From the NCBI GenBank assembly GCA_007133065.1, contig SLNJ01000023.1, positions 1-64,000 of the forward strand: a stretch of DNA of 64,000 bases. The letters run 5' to 3'. The notes beneath the pieces are model-generated. The model ran no database searches. It saw nothing but the letters and a program-made list of their open reading frames with translations, and was not told where the DNA came from. Shown piece after piece: positions 1 to 15,000 of the stretch; position 1 is the first letter of the stretch; every line of letters begins with the position of its first letter. This DNA comes from Opitutales bacterium. GTDB lineage: Bacteria; Verrucomicrobiota; Verrucomicrobiia; Opitutales; Oceanipulchritudinaceae. Made by a program: the position numbers and the translations under genes.

Positions 1-2
1 AC

Positions 3-3000
3 CTGGACATACCGGAGTTCGACCTGCCGATCGGGGAGGCGCTGACGATCAGCGCGAGCGGCGTGAAGCTGCGGCCGGGTCAGGAGACAATCGTTGAGAT
101 CGATGACGCCACGGTCACCTCCGGGCTGTTGCCGGAAGGGTATGATGCGACGATCGAAGCGTTCAGGATCACGCGGACCGGCCTGGAAATCGATTCCATT
201 GAGATTGGACCGGTCCCGAGTATCGAACTGGGTGACTTCTTTGCGCTGAATGATGTCTTGCTGCGGGTGACCGATTTCGCGATCGCGATCGGGGAGGATC
301 CGCTGGTGACCGGAACCATCGCCCTCGAGGCGGGAGACGGCAGCCTCGACTTGGGCGGCGTCGCCACCGCCGAACTGAGCGCCGATCCGGACGAGCCCGG
401 GGAGCCCGCGGTTCGCGTCGCCGTGAACGTCGAGGAGGGGAGCTTCTCCGTTGAGGTCGCGCTCTTTGAGATGGTGATCGCCGAGTTTGTCTTTCTGCGG
501 GTTCAGGGAGTCGAGGTTGCATTCGGCGAGACCGACCAGGAGGTCACGCTCTCCGATGGTTCCTCGAGGGAGGGATCCCTCCTGACGGTCGGAGCGACCG
601 ACGCGAGCCTGTTCGTCGGGGCGAATGGACCCGAGGAGGCCCCCGGTGCCATTGGGTTTGAGGCGACCGGCGTGCGCTTCGGGCTTGCGGTATTTGAATC
701 GGATGTCCCCGGCGAGGATCGGTTCGTCGCGTTCTCCGCCGACGCCGAGACCGTCGGGACGGTCGGATGGCCGGGTGACTTTGCAATCGCGGTCAACCCG
801 CTCCAGATCGCGGTCAACAGCGGCCCCGAGGGGCTGGCGATCAACTTTGCGGCGACCTATGATTCGGATGGCGGTGCTCTCGCCGTCGGGACAGGCGAAG
901 GCCCCGTGGAGATCGGGTTTGTAGACCCAATGGTGGAGGTGACCGGCACCCTGACCGCAAACCTGTTCGGATTTGCCACCGTGACTGCCTCCTTCGCATT
1001 TGAGCGGCAAACGGTGAACGTGTCGCTCCCGGATTCTGAAACCCTCGAAGACGCACTGCTGGTCACATTGCACCTGACGGAAGCGAACGTCTTCCTCGGG
1101 ATTGGAGGCGATCCGGACAACGCCGGCACGGCCGGCGACTCCGGACTCGGATTCGAGGTGGTCGACGCCAACCTCGCGTTCGCACTGGTGCGCCCGGGGC
1201 AGACTGACGTCGATCTCGGGGATGCGCGGGAATGGCTGGCGGTTGAGGCGTCGCTCGGCAGTGCGAGCTTTATCCAGTCCGAGTTCGATCTCGAAGCCGC
1301 GATCACCGGGCTTACCATTTCCATCAACCAGGCCGGCGGATTCAAGGGCGAGGACGCGGCGGAAGCGCTCGACTGGACCGCCGATCTCGACATCGACCGC
1401 GACGGGGCATTCGGCGACTCCGTCGAGGGGATTGCCCTGGCCGGGGCCTTGTTTGAGGTGACCGGCACCGTCACGCTGAACGTGCTCGGATTTGTCAGTG
1501 CAACAGGGTCGTTCGCCGTCGGCCAGCAGCCGGCGGACGTGCTGCTCATGGAGGGTGACGAGGAGACCGAGGCCGATCCGGTTATCCTCGAGGGCGCCTC
1601 GCTCCTGACCGTATTCGTTTACGACGCCGACGTCTTCGTCGGGGTGAACGGGGATCCGGCGAATCCCGGCAAAGCCGGCAGCGACGGTGTCGGCGTCGAA
1701 GTAGAAAACGGGGCATTCGCCCTGGCACTGCTGCGACCGGGTTCGGAGGACGTTGCAGGCGGAGACGAGCGGATATGGGCTGCGCTCAAGGCGTCGATCG
1801 AGCGGGCCGACCTCGTAGGAGTCGACGGGCTCGAGGCGACGTTGCGCGAGGTGACCGTCACCCTGAACCAGGCCCGTGGCGCGAAGAACGGCGAAGATGC
1901 CGAGGCGCTGAATTGGACGAGCGCGCTCGACCTCGACGGCAACGGCGTATTCGGGGAGGTCGGAACCGATTGGGTGAGCGCCGCCGCGCCGCAAGTCGAA
2001 GAGGAGAACGGGGTCTCCGCACCGGTCGTGATCGACCTCGAAGAGGAAACCCTCACCGTCGGCGGCGACATCCGTCTCGACCTCGCCGGGTTTGTGATCG
2101 CCGCCGGACAGTTCACAATGGCGAAGGACACGGTAGACGCCACGCTGGCCGATCAATCCACTCTGGAAGGGGGCCGGTTGCTCACTCTCTTGGTAACCGA
2201 TGCCAGTCTGTTTGTCGGGATTCCCACCGACGGCCTGTACGTGCCGCTCACGCAGGAGGAACTCGACGATCCCGATTTTGACCCGCCCGACCCGGGTATC
2301 GGAATCGAGGTCCACGATGCCACCCTCGGTCTCGCCCTCCTGATGCCGGACCTGGACGACACCGTGCACGCCGGGGAGGGTTGGCTTGCACTCAAAGCGA
2401 GCATGGCGAGTGCGCAGTTCCTCGGGGTGGAATCCTTCGCAACGGTCGCGTTCTCCGATATCGAACTCGCCGTGAACACCGCGTTCGGCGGCGCGGAGCC
2501 GCTCAACTGGGCGAATGCGTTCGATACACCGTTGACGCTCACCGCGCCGGTCGATGAACCGGAGAATGGCGAGGGCGCGACGCCGGAACCGGAGGAACCG
2601 GTGACGGTGGTGTTCGACTTTGAGCAGGGTGTCGTGGCGCTCTCCGGAGACGCCGAGCTGGCGATTGGCGGTTTTGTTTTCGCCACCGGCCGGCTCGCGA
2701 TCCAGCAGGGCGAAACGGAAACCGTAACCCTGGCCGCCGACGGAGGAACCAAGGAGGTCACCTCCCTCTACCTTGTCGCAGAGAGCCTGGACGTTTTCGC
2801 CGGTGTGAACGGCCCGGCCGATAACCCGGATGCGATCGGTGTCTCCGTGAACGGCGCAAGCTTCGGGCTCGCCGTCTTCATGCCGACCGATCCGGAGGAC
2901 CTGAATCTCTACTACGCGCTGCGCGCTGAAGCGGCAACGGTCGATCTCGTGGGTCTGCCCGCGTCGCTCGTTCTCGACATCGAAAATATCACGGTGCAGC

Positions 3001-6000
3001 TGAACGCCGGCACGAACGGGGCGATCGATTTCGCGGCCAGTTTCGGCGGGTCGCTAACGCTTCCCGGGGGCGGAATTGCGCTCGACTTCGACCGCGTACT
3101 GGCACGGGTCGACGGCGATATCGGCGTCGCCGTGGTGCTCCCGGACGGCGCGGGTGAGGTCGAACTCGGCGGAACCTTTGCCATCGAACGGACAACCGTA
3201 GCTCTGAACGACGCCCCGACCGACGTGCTCACCCTGGGGGTCGAGGGCGGCAGCGCGGAACTGAATATCGGCGGAGCGGAGGGACTCACGATCACCGCGA
3301 GCGGGATCGACGGCGCGATGCTCGTGACGGGCGACGGGGTCGCCGGGAAACTGTCGGTCGCCGGGCTGGCCGTTGAAGGCTTGGACGGGTTTGTCGGAAT
3401 GACGGCCTCCGACGCCGTCCTGGAACTCAACACCACCGGGATCGGAATGGAGGCCGACGTGCTCGGCACCGAGTTCGACTACAGTAGCGCCGACCGGCAC
3501 AGCTTCTTCTCCTTCGCGGGGACAATTACCCTGACCGTGACGGTGGCCGGTGTGGGCGAAGTGGCGCTCGCGGGTAAGATTGGATTCCAGCAGGTCAACC
3601 GCACCGTCAACGATGAGGAGGAAACGGTCGTTCAGACGTCGATTCGGAACGGGTCGACTGCCATGAGCGTCGGCTCCGTAACCCTCGCCGCAGACGGCAT
3701 CGACGGTGCCCTGCTGATGACCGACGCCGGAATGGCCGGACAACTGACCGTCGAAACCGTCACGCTGACCCGCGGGCCGAATACGATCGCCTCGGGCGAC
3801 AACGCCCTCCTCGAGTTCAACAACATGGGCGAGGCCGTCGAAGCGGTCGTGGACGGTATCGCATTCGACTTTACGGACGAGGCTCGGCACGCCTTCGTCG
3901 CCCTGTCGGCGGACCTGACCCTCGACGTCAATGCGGGCGGGGTGGCACTTGAACTCGCCGGAACATTTGGATTTGAGAAGGCGACGGTCAACGCGCAGGA
4001 GATCTTCAAGGTCTTTGTGAGCGACGCTTCGACCGCGCTCGCAGTCGGGGACACACCCGGTGTGCGACTCGGCATGGATCAGATCAACGGCGCCATGGTC
4101 CTTAACGAGGACGGCCTCGCCGCGAATTTGACGATCGGGGCGATCGCCCTGACCGAGGCCGACGGCGTCACGCCTCTGGCCGGGCTGACCCTTTCCGCGG
4201 CGGCGTTCACGCTGCAGGTGAATACAACCGGGTCCGAGGTCGACGTCACGGTCGGCGACACGGCGATCGACTACACCGCGGACGACCTCCACGAGTTCCT
4301 CGCGATCAGCGGGCAGCTTGAGGTGGCGATCGCGGACTTCATTGCGGTGTCGGGCCGGTTCGGAATCCAGCAATCCGGCAACGAACTCCACCTGCTGGCC
4401 GAGAACGTTTCGGCCGGGCTGCAGCTGGGCGACTTCCACGTCGGGGTGACCAATGCCACCCTCGCAATGCTGGTCACCGAGCAGGGCCGGTTTACACTCG
4501 ACGCCGGCGGGGAATTGCAGCTCTCCGGGGGCGGCTTTGCCAACGTATCCGCTGAGTCGGTACGGGTGCAGTACAACAACACCGGCACGGATTTCGCTGC
4601 CGATCCCGAGACCCTCGCGATCCCGTGGTTCGATGCGGACGCGGGAACGATGGGCACCCTTAGTGCCGACATCACGACAGAGGAGGGAACGGTCGAGCTG
4701 CCCTTCCTCGGTGTGGTTGTCGCCGGGTTCGCGTTCAACCTTGGCGGGTTGTTCTCGGCCTCCGGAACCTTCACATTCCAGCGCGGGCTGACGCAGGGCG
4801 GAACGCCCGTGATCAAGGCCGGGGTGACCGGCTTTGAAATGGCGCTCGGCGACGGGAGCGTCGATTACGTCTCGATCACCGGAGGAGAGGGCGGACTCCT
4901 CCTGACGGACGCCGGGATCGCCGGAGAATTGACCGTAGAGATCTCGCTCTTCGAGGGACTCGATCTCGGCATCGATACAAGCGGTACCACCGTGACGCTC
5001 GCGATGAACACGATGCCCTCGGCGGTTGAAGAGACGTTCGCGATCGCCGGCGAAACACACACCCTGAGCCTTCCCGTTGGACCGTACCTGCGCGTTGAGG
5101 CAAACCCGCTCATGCTGACGGTGCTCGATGTAACAATGGAGGGGCGGTTTGCGTTCGAACAGGGCATCCAGGACAACGGCGACCGGATCGTGGTCGTCAC
5201 CGCCTCCGACGTCGCGATCAACGACGTGTCGGGCATCGATTTCCCCGAGGAGTCCACCGAGATCGCCGGGGCGAGCGGGCTCCTGGTGTTGACGCCGGAC
5301 GGCACCGCCGGATCGTTGAATTTCGAGGTCGATGATCCACTCCCGGGGCTTGACGGCACGAGCCTGACCCTGGAGTTCAAGAACTTTACGGATGCGCTGG
5401 AGGTTTCCGGGAGCTTCGGTTCGGTCAGTCTCGATGACGGGACCTACATCCGGGTGGTCGTGACGGTGGCGATCGACATCAGTTTCCCGGGAATCGAGGT
5501 CGAAGGCGAATTCAGCTTCAGCACTGCGACGCAGAACGGAGACGAAATCACGGTGATCGTCGCGAACAATGTCCGTATCTTCATCGGCGATACCGGTTCA
5601 GGAACGGGATTGGAACTGACGGACGGGCAGGGCGTATTCTACACCGACGGGGACCTAAAGGCCGGATTCATCTCCGGGCAGGTACACCTGGTCGGCGTTG
5701 ACGGACTCGTGCTGGAAAGCGTGCTCACAGTGCGGATCAACGAGTTCCAGGCCGCGATCGACCAATCTTTCGAGTTGGCCGGGGAGACGGTCAGCCTGGC
5801 GTTCTCCGGCGACGAGGTGGCCGACGGAGACGTCTCGGACGGAGGCACCGCCTTCATCCAGTTCGCCGGGCAGCACATCGCGTTTTCAGTGGCCGATGTC
5901 GTCGAACTTCGGGGCGATCTCACGGTCACGGTCGCGGGCGACGATCTGCTGATCGCGGCGACCGACGTGGAGGCGTTCTTCGGGGCCGGGCCGTATCGGC

Positions 6001-9000
6001 TCGCCGGCGGCACCGTGAACACAAACGCGGTCGGGCTGCTCGTCAGCGACCTCAACCTCGGTGCCGTGGTCCTCACCGGCGAAGGCACCTTCGCGTTCGA
6101 GGGCACCGGAACTGTCTCCTTCGCGGGTCTGGACGGACTCGGCTTCATCGGGGATCCGGAGTTCACCTTGAAGATGAACCGCACGGGTGAGGCGGTCGAT
6201 CGAACCGTCCCGGTGCTGGACGGAGATGACCTGGCCATTGACCTCGGCGCAGACGAGCTGCTCGCGTTCGGCGGCACCGTCTCGTTCGGTTACCCGGACT
6301 ATTTCGAACTCGAGGGGACCCTCGAGGTCCGGCAACTGCCGGGTGGCCGGGTCGACCTCGACATCCGCGAGGCAGACCTGAGCATCATTGACGGCAGCGA
6401 CGAGCTGTTCTCGGTGAGCGGCGATGCGAGCTTCCAGATTTCCGGCCCGGAAGGGTTCCGGCTCCGCGACTTCCGGTTTAACGACGTCGCCATCTTCGGC
6501 GTTGATCTCACGATTCCCGAAGAATTCCTGGACGGATTGCAGCCGGCGGCGCGGCCGTTGAACGCTGAACTCGCCTTCCCGGCGCCCGGTTCCGCCATCG
6601 ACGCGAACACACTGAACGAGCGCGGTTACTTCGAGGTGGTGTTCCTCGACACGAACCGGCTCGGTCTGAATCACGGCAGCATCGAAGCGGGTGCGATTGC
6701 GTTGCTCAAGGGCGACCAGACTGCGTCGGGGATCGCGATCACGAGCGTCGACCGCGTGTTTGAGAACACATACCGATTTACGTTCGACGGCACGTTCGAC
6801 CCGGGTGCAGACCAGCCGGAACACTACATCCTGCGCTTCAACGCCGCCGCGTGGCAGGACAACGGCGGCAATACGAACCTCGAGAAATACGTCAATTTTA
6901 CGGTGACCGCAACGGCCGCGGAAGCGGAACAGGCCGCTCCGATCGCCCGCCTCACCAACCCGTTCGGCGGCGCCGTCGTCGACCCGGACGCCATCATCAG
7001 CCGGGGCTACATCGACGTGACGTTCATCACCCGGAGTTCGGCGTCGATCGACGCCTCCACGATCACCGGCGGCGAAATCCAGCTTTCCGGATCGGCTGTT
7101 ACGGGAACCATCACCCTGTCGGAGGCGCCTCTCCTGATTGGATCGACCACCTACCGGTATGCACTTCCGGGAGACCTTGAGCTGGGTGAGGGCGAACTTG
7201 TTGTCACCGTCAAGACGAACACCTTCCAGGCCGGCGGCGTCTGGAATGCACCGGGAGTCGAGATTGTTACGCTGGACCGCGCACAATCCGGGACGGTCGA
7301 AACCGAGTCGAACGGTGACGGCATAACACTTGGCCCGGTCGGATTTAACGACCCGTCCTTCAGCATCGAGGATATCGGATTCGCCGACGGCAAACTGCTG
7401 ATCACGGTCGCTCTCGGAATGGGTGAGGCCTCCCTTACGTTCGGCGGGGGACAAGAGGGCAGCGGCGTTCTCTTCGAACTGGAGGATATCCTTGCCGTGT
7501 TCGACATAGCAGTCGGAATGCCGGGCGACTTCTCCGTCTCACCGACGGGCAAGTTCAGTCTCAGCGTCGGTCATCTGAATCTTGAAGTCGGTAGCGTCCT
7601 GAATCTCGTGGCGGAGGAAATCCGGATACAGTACGATCCGGACGGCGACGACGACCAGGAACTGCTCCGGATCGGGAGTGCCAGTGTGACCTTCCCGGTT
7701 CTGGCAAACGCAGACCTCACCGGGTCGATCGAAGACCTGGTGGTGAAACGGACCGGGTTCTCCTTGGGATCGGTGTCCGCGACCTTCAGCGCCACGAACA
7801 ACGGAACCTTCGGGATCGCTGGAATCCTGGAGTTCTCGGACCTCACGGTCGGTGCGACCGGCTTCTCCGTTGACTTCTCGACCGGCGCTTCGTTCGACGG
7901 CGGATTCTTCTTCGCCTCCAGTCAGGCCATTCTCTTCCCGAACAGTCCGGAGTTCAGCGCCACCGTCACGGACCTGCGGGTCGATATCGTTTCGATCGAC
8001 GACCTCGGGAACCTCCGGTTCAGCGCCGGCAGTTTGGCGGTGACGTTCGGGTCGTTCCTAACAGTCAGCGCCCGCGACTTCTTCATCGATACCGGGGCCA
8101 CCGGGTCCGATCGCGTGGCGAGCTTCGGCGCGGTCGGCGCCAGTTTGAAGGTGGGCACCGTCGAGATCTCGGGCGAGGCCCGCAACTTTGGATTCACAGC
8201 GGAGGGCGCGTTTGTCGCCGGACACCCCGACGACGGAGAAGGCCGGTTCGGCGTGACCCTGAGCCCCGGAGGAGCCTCGGGATCGGGCCTCGGGTGGCCG
8301 ACCTGGCTGCCGATTCGGATCGACTCGATCGGACTCGACTTTGAGACGGACGCACAGGGTGGCATTATCCCGAACGAGTTCGACATTGTGCTCTCCGCGA
8401 GCGTCGCGGGCCTGCCGGGGGTGAGCGGACTCGAGTTCAGCGGCGCGATTGAGGGCGTACGCATCCGTCCCTCGCTCCTCGCCAGCGGCCAGTTCCCGAT
8501 CGTCGACATTGAAGGGTTCGGCGTCGGCGTCTCCGGCAATCTATTCGGCGGTCAGATCGACGCCGCGTTGATCGGCGGCATCGTACGGATTGTGGATGAC
8601 GGCGGGACGATCCAGCCGGCGGCACCGGGGGAGCTTGTCGACGAATCGGACATCGTGGATCGCATCCTCTTTGTCGGGATTCGCGGCGGGTTCAGCATCG
8701 CCGGAATGGCCGGATTTACGATCCAGTTCGCCCTGAGCGAGCTGGGACCGCTCGGGGTTCAGATCACGGTCTCCGTGCCGGGAGGGATCCTCCTCGAGCC
8801 GAACACCGGCCTCTCGATCAACAATTTCACGGCCGGGGTTGAATTCTTCAAGACCCTGCCGTCGATCGACGATCCCTTCCGGTTGCGCGATCCCGAGTTT
8901 AATGTCGGCGACACCCCGGAGGCAGGCGACTGGCTGACCAGCGTGCGCGAGCAGGTGTTTACGCAGTATATGGCAATCCAGGAGGGGACGGTGCCGAGCG

Positions 9001-12000
9001 GCTTTGCGGCGGCGTTTACGTCGCCGATGCTGATCAAGGGGAGTGCGAAGGTGTACACGATCTACGCCTCGCAGTTCGTGTTTAACGGGCAGGTGGACGT
9101 CATCATCAGCACCGACGGCAAGATCATGGTCGCCGGTAGTCTGAATTTCCTCGGCGATAACATCACGGTCAGCGGCAAACTCTACGCAGACCTTTCCAAT
9201 GTGGAATCGGGCGAAGTGGTGGTCCTGTTCCTCGCCGATATACCGGAGCAATTCGACCTCCTCTCGATCGACGGTAAACTTCAGATGGGCTTCCGTAATG
9301 CGGACGGTGAAGAGATTGAGGTTCCGGTTGTCTTCGCCGAGCCGCTCAATTCCGACCCGGCGACCCGCGCCGAAGTGGTCTTCCCCGGGGGCGAGGACGG
9401 CACCGATTCCGGCGTCCTGAACGACTCGCTATGGAATTTCGAGGGAGATGACTACCGGTACATCGACGTAATATTTCGGGCCGGTGCAAACAGCACGCTT
9501 GATTACGAGAGCATCCTGGGAGGGGATCAGATCTCCGCCACGCTTTCCAGAACCGGTGCCTCCGATGTCGAGGTGGTGTTCATCGGGGATCCCGTGCCGA
9601 TCGAGATCACCGTGAACGAGAGCGGGTTCGCGGAGGCGACCGTGATCGAGGGCGGCCCGGCCGTGCTCGAGTCGCGCGGGGTCCAGCGCTTCCGCTACCG
9701 GATTGACCCGGCGTCGAATTTCGCATGGGCGCCGGGCGAGCTGACCGTCACCTTCGAAGCGGGGAGCTGGAGCCAGTCGAACGGTCCCGACAGCGAGGAG
9801 CACGAGCAGTCCCTGATCATACTCGGGCCGACTGCGCAGCTGTTGAATCCACCGGCCGACGGGCGAATCGCGATCGGCGAGATCGAGGACCGGATGTACC
9901 TCGATCTGGAATTTGCGTCGACGCATGGCAGCGACATCCCGGCCGATTTCACCGCGCCGACGGTCTCGCTCTCCGGGCCGGCGGTTGAGGGGATTGCCAT
10001 CGGCACCGGCGAGCGGGTTGGAGAGACGAACGTCTTCCGCTACGAACTGACCGGGGAGTTCGCGATCGGACTCGCGACACTCTCGATCGGCGCCGGGGCA
10101 TACCAGGACGCCGCTGGTTTGCACAACGCTGCGGAACAGGTCTTCACGTTCCTGGTCGAGGGGTCCACCGCGACCCTTGCCGAACCGATTGCCGGCCAGA
10201 CGATCGGATTGACGCAACTCAGGGATGCCGGGTACATCGATATCGCGTTCAGCCCGGGTAAGGGGAGCGCGATCGACCCGACCACGATCGGGAACGGGTC
10301 ACCCGAGCTTGAAGTTCGCCTGGCCGACGGATCTATCGTCGCGCTTCAGGTCGCCGCGCAACCGGACGACCTCGCAGGATCGAATGTCTTCCGCTATTTC
10401 TTCGAGTCTCCCGATGACCTCATTGCCGGTCCGCTCACACTCACGATTCTCGGGAACTCCTTCGCCGACAACCTCGGGGTCTCGAACATCGAGGCGACGT
10501 TCAGCATCGCCGTGGTGGCACCGACCGCGACACTCTCGAACCTGCGGGATGGCAAGGTCTACGTCGATGGCGAGGTGAACCTCGACGACGGCAACCTCCC
10601 CGCCTCGGGCGAAGTGTACGACACCGACGAGAGCGCACGTTACTTCGAGATCACCCTGACCGCACCGCCGGGGGCGCTCGACTCCGACGGGCTCATCGAT
10701 TTCGGGGCGTCGGGCGTCGAGCCGGACAAAGATTCGCTGAAGGTGATGGTCTGGGACGACGGCAGCTTGGTCGCGCTGGACGGTTTCAGCTTCACGGACG
10801 TCGCCCGGGTCGAAGAGACCAACCAGTACCGCTTCTACTTCGACGACAGCTTCGAATTCGCCGCGCCCAGCCAGACTGAACTCCTCGAGCTCGTCTTCGT
10901 GATGGACGAGGGCGCCTGGACCGACCAACTCGGTAACGAATCGGCGGCAATGCAGGAGTCGGTGTTCGTCCGCCAGGGCGCGGAGGCTTTCTACATCCGC
11001 CTCGAGGGAGGCGTCACGCTGAACGCCCTTGGTCTGACCGACGAACCGATCTTCGATATCCGTGGGTTCGTCGATTTCGAAGCGTTCGATGCCGGCGATG
11101 GATTCCGAATCAAGCTCGAGTTCGGCGGGACCTTCCAGGTGATCGCCCTCGGCAACCTCGGGTCTGTCGCTGGCGTGTTCGTGCTCGATACGACGGACGA
11201 CCCGGCCGACACCGTAACCGTGAGCGACCTCTTCGCCGATCTCGGGATCTCCATACCTTCCCCGAACGGCGGGCCGGATCTTGGGGCGATCGAGCTTCCC
11301 CGGATCTGGGGCGCCATCAAGTTCGACACCAACCTCGACGTTCTGCGGAACATCGGCATCGACCTCGACGCCTCCGCGGTCGTTCAGCTGAACACAACGC
11401 AGACCGAGAAGGAGATGACCCTTGTCCTGGAGGGGATACCGGGCGATCCGCTCGGCCCGACTGTGGGCTTCGACGCGGATCTTGTCCAGGCGTTGAACTC
11501 CGGGACGTTGCCGGGCGAGCTCGCCGCCGCGTTCGCGACCGCCGGAGTCGACGACGCCGCCGGCGCCGACATCATCCCCGTCATTCCCGACCTCCTCTGG
11601 CGCTTCCAGCTGGTCGACGCGGAGGAGAATGTCACGCAGTATTTCATCTCGGTCGAGGACGGCGGAACGCTTGAGGAGCCGATGCTCCAGTTCGTGATCC
11701 AGGGCGAGGAGCAGACCTTCAACCTCGAGCCGAAGACCTTCTTCATCGCCGCCTACGGCAAAGCCGTTTTCCACTTCCCGGCGTTTGAGAATGGCGGGCC
11801 CGAAGCCGGACCGGAGTGGTTCCGGCTGAGCGGCGCCTTTTCGATGAAGATTTCCACGACGAGCTTCGAGTTCTTTGCCGACGGCGTGCTGGCGCTCTCT
11901 CCGGCCGGCCAGAAGATCCTCGAAATTCGGGCTACCGCCGCGCTGCTGATCGAGGCGACACCCGACCTTGGCATCGCGGGCAAGTTCAAGCTCGGCGCGA

Positions 12001-15000
12001 ACATCACACTGCCGGGCATCCTGCTGAGCGGCAACATGGAGGCCTACATCAACACGTTTGGTACCGATCGCGCGATCGCCGTGCCCGGGTTCCTCCACGA
12101 CGTGGTCGGGATGGAGAGCGTCCATATCTTCGGCGCCCCGCCCGCCCTGAACATAGCGGATTACGATCCGGAGGACGCCGAATCGCCGCTGTTCGTCGAA
12201 AATGAGGAAGCCACAGAGGGCTTCTACTTCGCGGTCGCGGTCCGCGGCGACCTCGAGCTGCTCGACCTCATCGAGTTCCACGGCTGGTTCCGGCTGAGCG
12301 TCACCTCGGAAGGGCTGGAGGTCGAAGCGGTGGTCGACACCGAAATCGGAATCGGGGAGAACACCCTGTTCGAGCTGACCGGCCAGGCGTTCTTCGCCAT
12401 CGATGCCGACGGAATATACGGCCGTGCCGAACTGTCCTTCGGGAGCGGTCTGGAGGTGGACGTAAGCGGGGATGGCTCCGAACTGGCTCCAGGCTTCGAC
12501 TTCAACGCGCAGTTCCTGCTCGAGTTCAACTCGGCATCAGTCCCGAAACCGGTGCCGGTCTACTCCTTCGACGAAGGAAGCGACACATGGCAGCCGACCG
12601 CCGAGATGGTGAACCTGCCGGCTCACATGCTGCGTCTCGCCGCCGAGGGTTCCCTGGCGTTTACCTTGAGCGATAGCGACGATGCCGCCTCGCTGGCCGG
12701 CCGGTTCGAGTTCATCATCTCGGCCGAGATGCTCGAGATCACCGCGGAGGTGGAGGCATCGGTCCTCGGGATTGAAGCGTCGGCGTCCGGCGGCATGCGA
12801 CTCAGTTACTCCGGCGGCTTCAATCTTGTCGCTTTCATCCAGGTCGATGCGGGCGTCGAGGACTCGGACTCTTACGCCTCGGAAAACGTCTTCGAAATGG
12901 CGTTCAGCATGGCGTTCTATATCAACACGCACGGCGACACCCAGACGCTTGCCGGGCAGGATATCGCACCCGGCGTTGTGTTCGAGGCATCCGGCTACAT
13001 TCAGTTCTTCATCGGGGGCACCGGATTCCGAATTGAGGGAAGCCTGCTCGTCGCCGCGGGCGACAATTCGGTGACGGTCACGGTCGACGGCCAGTTCACG
13101 GCGCGGTTCGCCGGCACCAACATTCTGAGCATGTCGGTCCAGGGAGCCCTGTTGATCGACAACCTTGACGGCACGCCGACGATCGCCGGGAAGTTGACCC
13201 TCGCCGGTGGCGCGGGAGCCACGATGAGCGGTACCGGATTCACGCTCGGCGCGACGTTCACGCTCGAGGTCAACTCCACCAACCAGTTCGTGGAAACAAT
13301 CGGCACGCAAACCGTGAACCTCGAGGCCGGAATCTACGTCCGGGTGCACGCAGTCGGCGAACTTGCGATGCAGGCCGGCTCCGGGACCGGTTTCTTCCTC
13401 GACGGGGAGTTCTACCTGGAGGTCGGCAGCAACGGATTGATCGTCTTCGCAACCGCGGACTTCGAAGCGCGGGTGGCCGACCAGACGATCTTCGAACTCG
13501 GGGCGAGCGGATTCCTGCGGATCAACCAGCACGGCCTGGCCGCCAAGATCGTCCTCACCGCCGGGGCGGGGGCGGAGACCAGCGGCACTGGCTTCAGTTT
13601 CGGCGGGACGTTTACGCTGGAAATCAACACGACCGGGACAGGCGTGAACGAGACGATCGGCGACGCAACCGTGCAGCTCGATGCGGGGCCGTACTTCCGT
13701 CTGTCGCTCACCAACGCCCACCTGCAGCTCACCATCGGCAGCGTGGCCGGGTTCCGCATCGAGGGGTCGTTTACCATCCAGGTCAGCACGGCGGGACTGC
13801 AGGTCGCGGCACAGGGCGAACTGAAAGCGGTTGTCGGTTCGTCGACCCTGCTCTCGCTGGACATGCAGGGCGCCCTCCTGATCAACGCGCAGGGCATCGC
13901 GGCCAAGATCGGAATCACCGTCGCCGGCGGCTACAGTGGGGCCGGATTCAAGTTCACCGGCAGCTTTACGCTGGAGATCAACACGACCAGCCAGGCGATC
14001 GGAACGATTGCCGGGCAGACCGTCAATCTCGCGTCCGGTCCCTACGCCCGCCTGGCAGTTTCCGGATCGCTTGAACTCCTGGGCGTCATCGACCTGACCG
14101 GCTCCTTCGTCGTCTCCGTCGGAGCGCAGGGACTCAATGTTGGCGTCGACGCCACCCTCAATGTTTTCAATATCCTGTTCAGCGTCCAGGCGACGATGGA
14201 GATCAACTCGAGCGGGCTCGTACTCGTTACGAATATCACCCTCGCCGGCGGGGCAAGCGCCTTTATCCCGATCAGCGGCTTCGAGATCTACGGCACATTC
14301 CGCCTGGAAATCAATACGACCTCGAGCACGGCGTCGGTTCCGGTACAGGTGCAGCGTCTGGTCTGGACGGGTAGCTCTTTCCAGTGGGAGTGGGTCGACG
14401 AGACAACAAACATTCCGGGCAACACGGTGCGGGTGAGCATCCTGAATGGTGGACTCAACCTGTTCGGACTCAAAGCTACGGGCTCGATCATTATTTCCGC
14501 GGGGGCACAAGGTTTCCGCCTCACCGTCCCCTCAAGCGATCCGCTCTCGATCAGCCTGGGGCCGATCAGCGCAAGTGTGCACGGCCACTTCAGCACCAAT
14601 CCGTTCTCCTTCAGCTTCACAGCCACCGGCAGTGTCTACGTGACTGCCGGCCCGGCCTACCTCGACGCAAATGCCCGGATCACGTTCAGCAGCAGCGGGT
14701 TCGACTTCCGTGTTTGGGGGAGCGCCGGCTTGAAGATCGCCAAGGTCGACATCAGCGTCAGCGTCGATGCGCGGGTCAGTCTCCAGGGGAGTACGCTCAA
14801 GGTGTCCGTCAAGGGGTGCGTCAAGGTGATCAAGAAGATCTGCAAGACGGTAACCTTTACGCTCGGGACCCTGGACGTTCCGGGTGCGGCTCAGGTGCCG
14901 CCGCCGCCGGTGCTCGCCACTGATCTGGGGGACGGGGTTCTCCGCCTGAACATGGGGCCGCACGCCCACGCGAGGAACGCCCTCGCGTATGCCGACATTG

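Noticed and set aside
10299-12281. A 660-residue open frame on the minus strand
   Set aside because: It is antisense to the coding giant with Leu/Glu/Arg-rich composition and no recognisable family.
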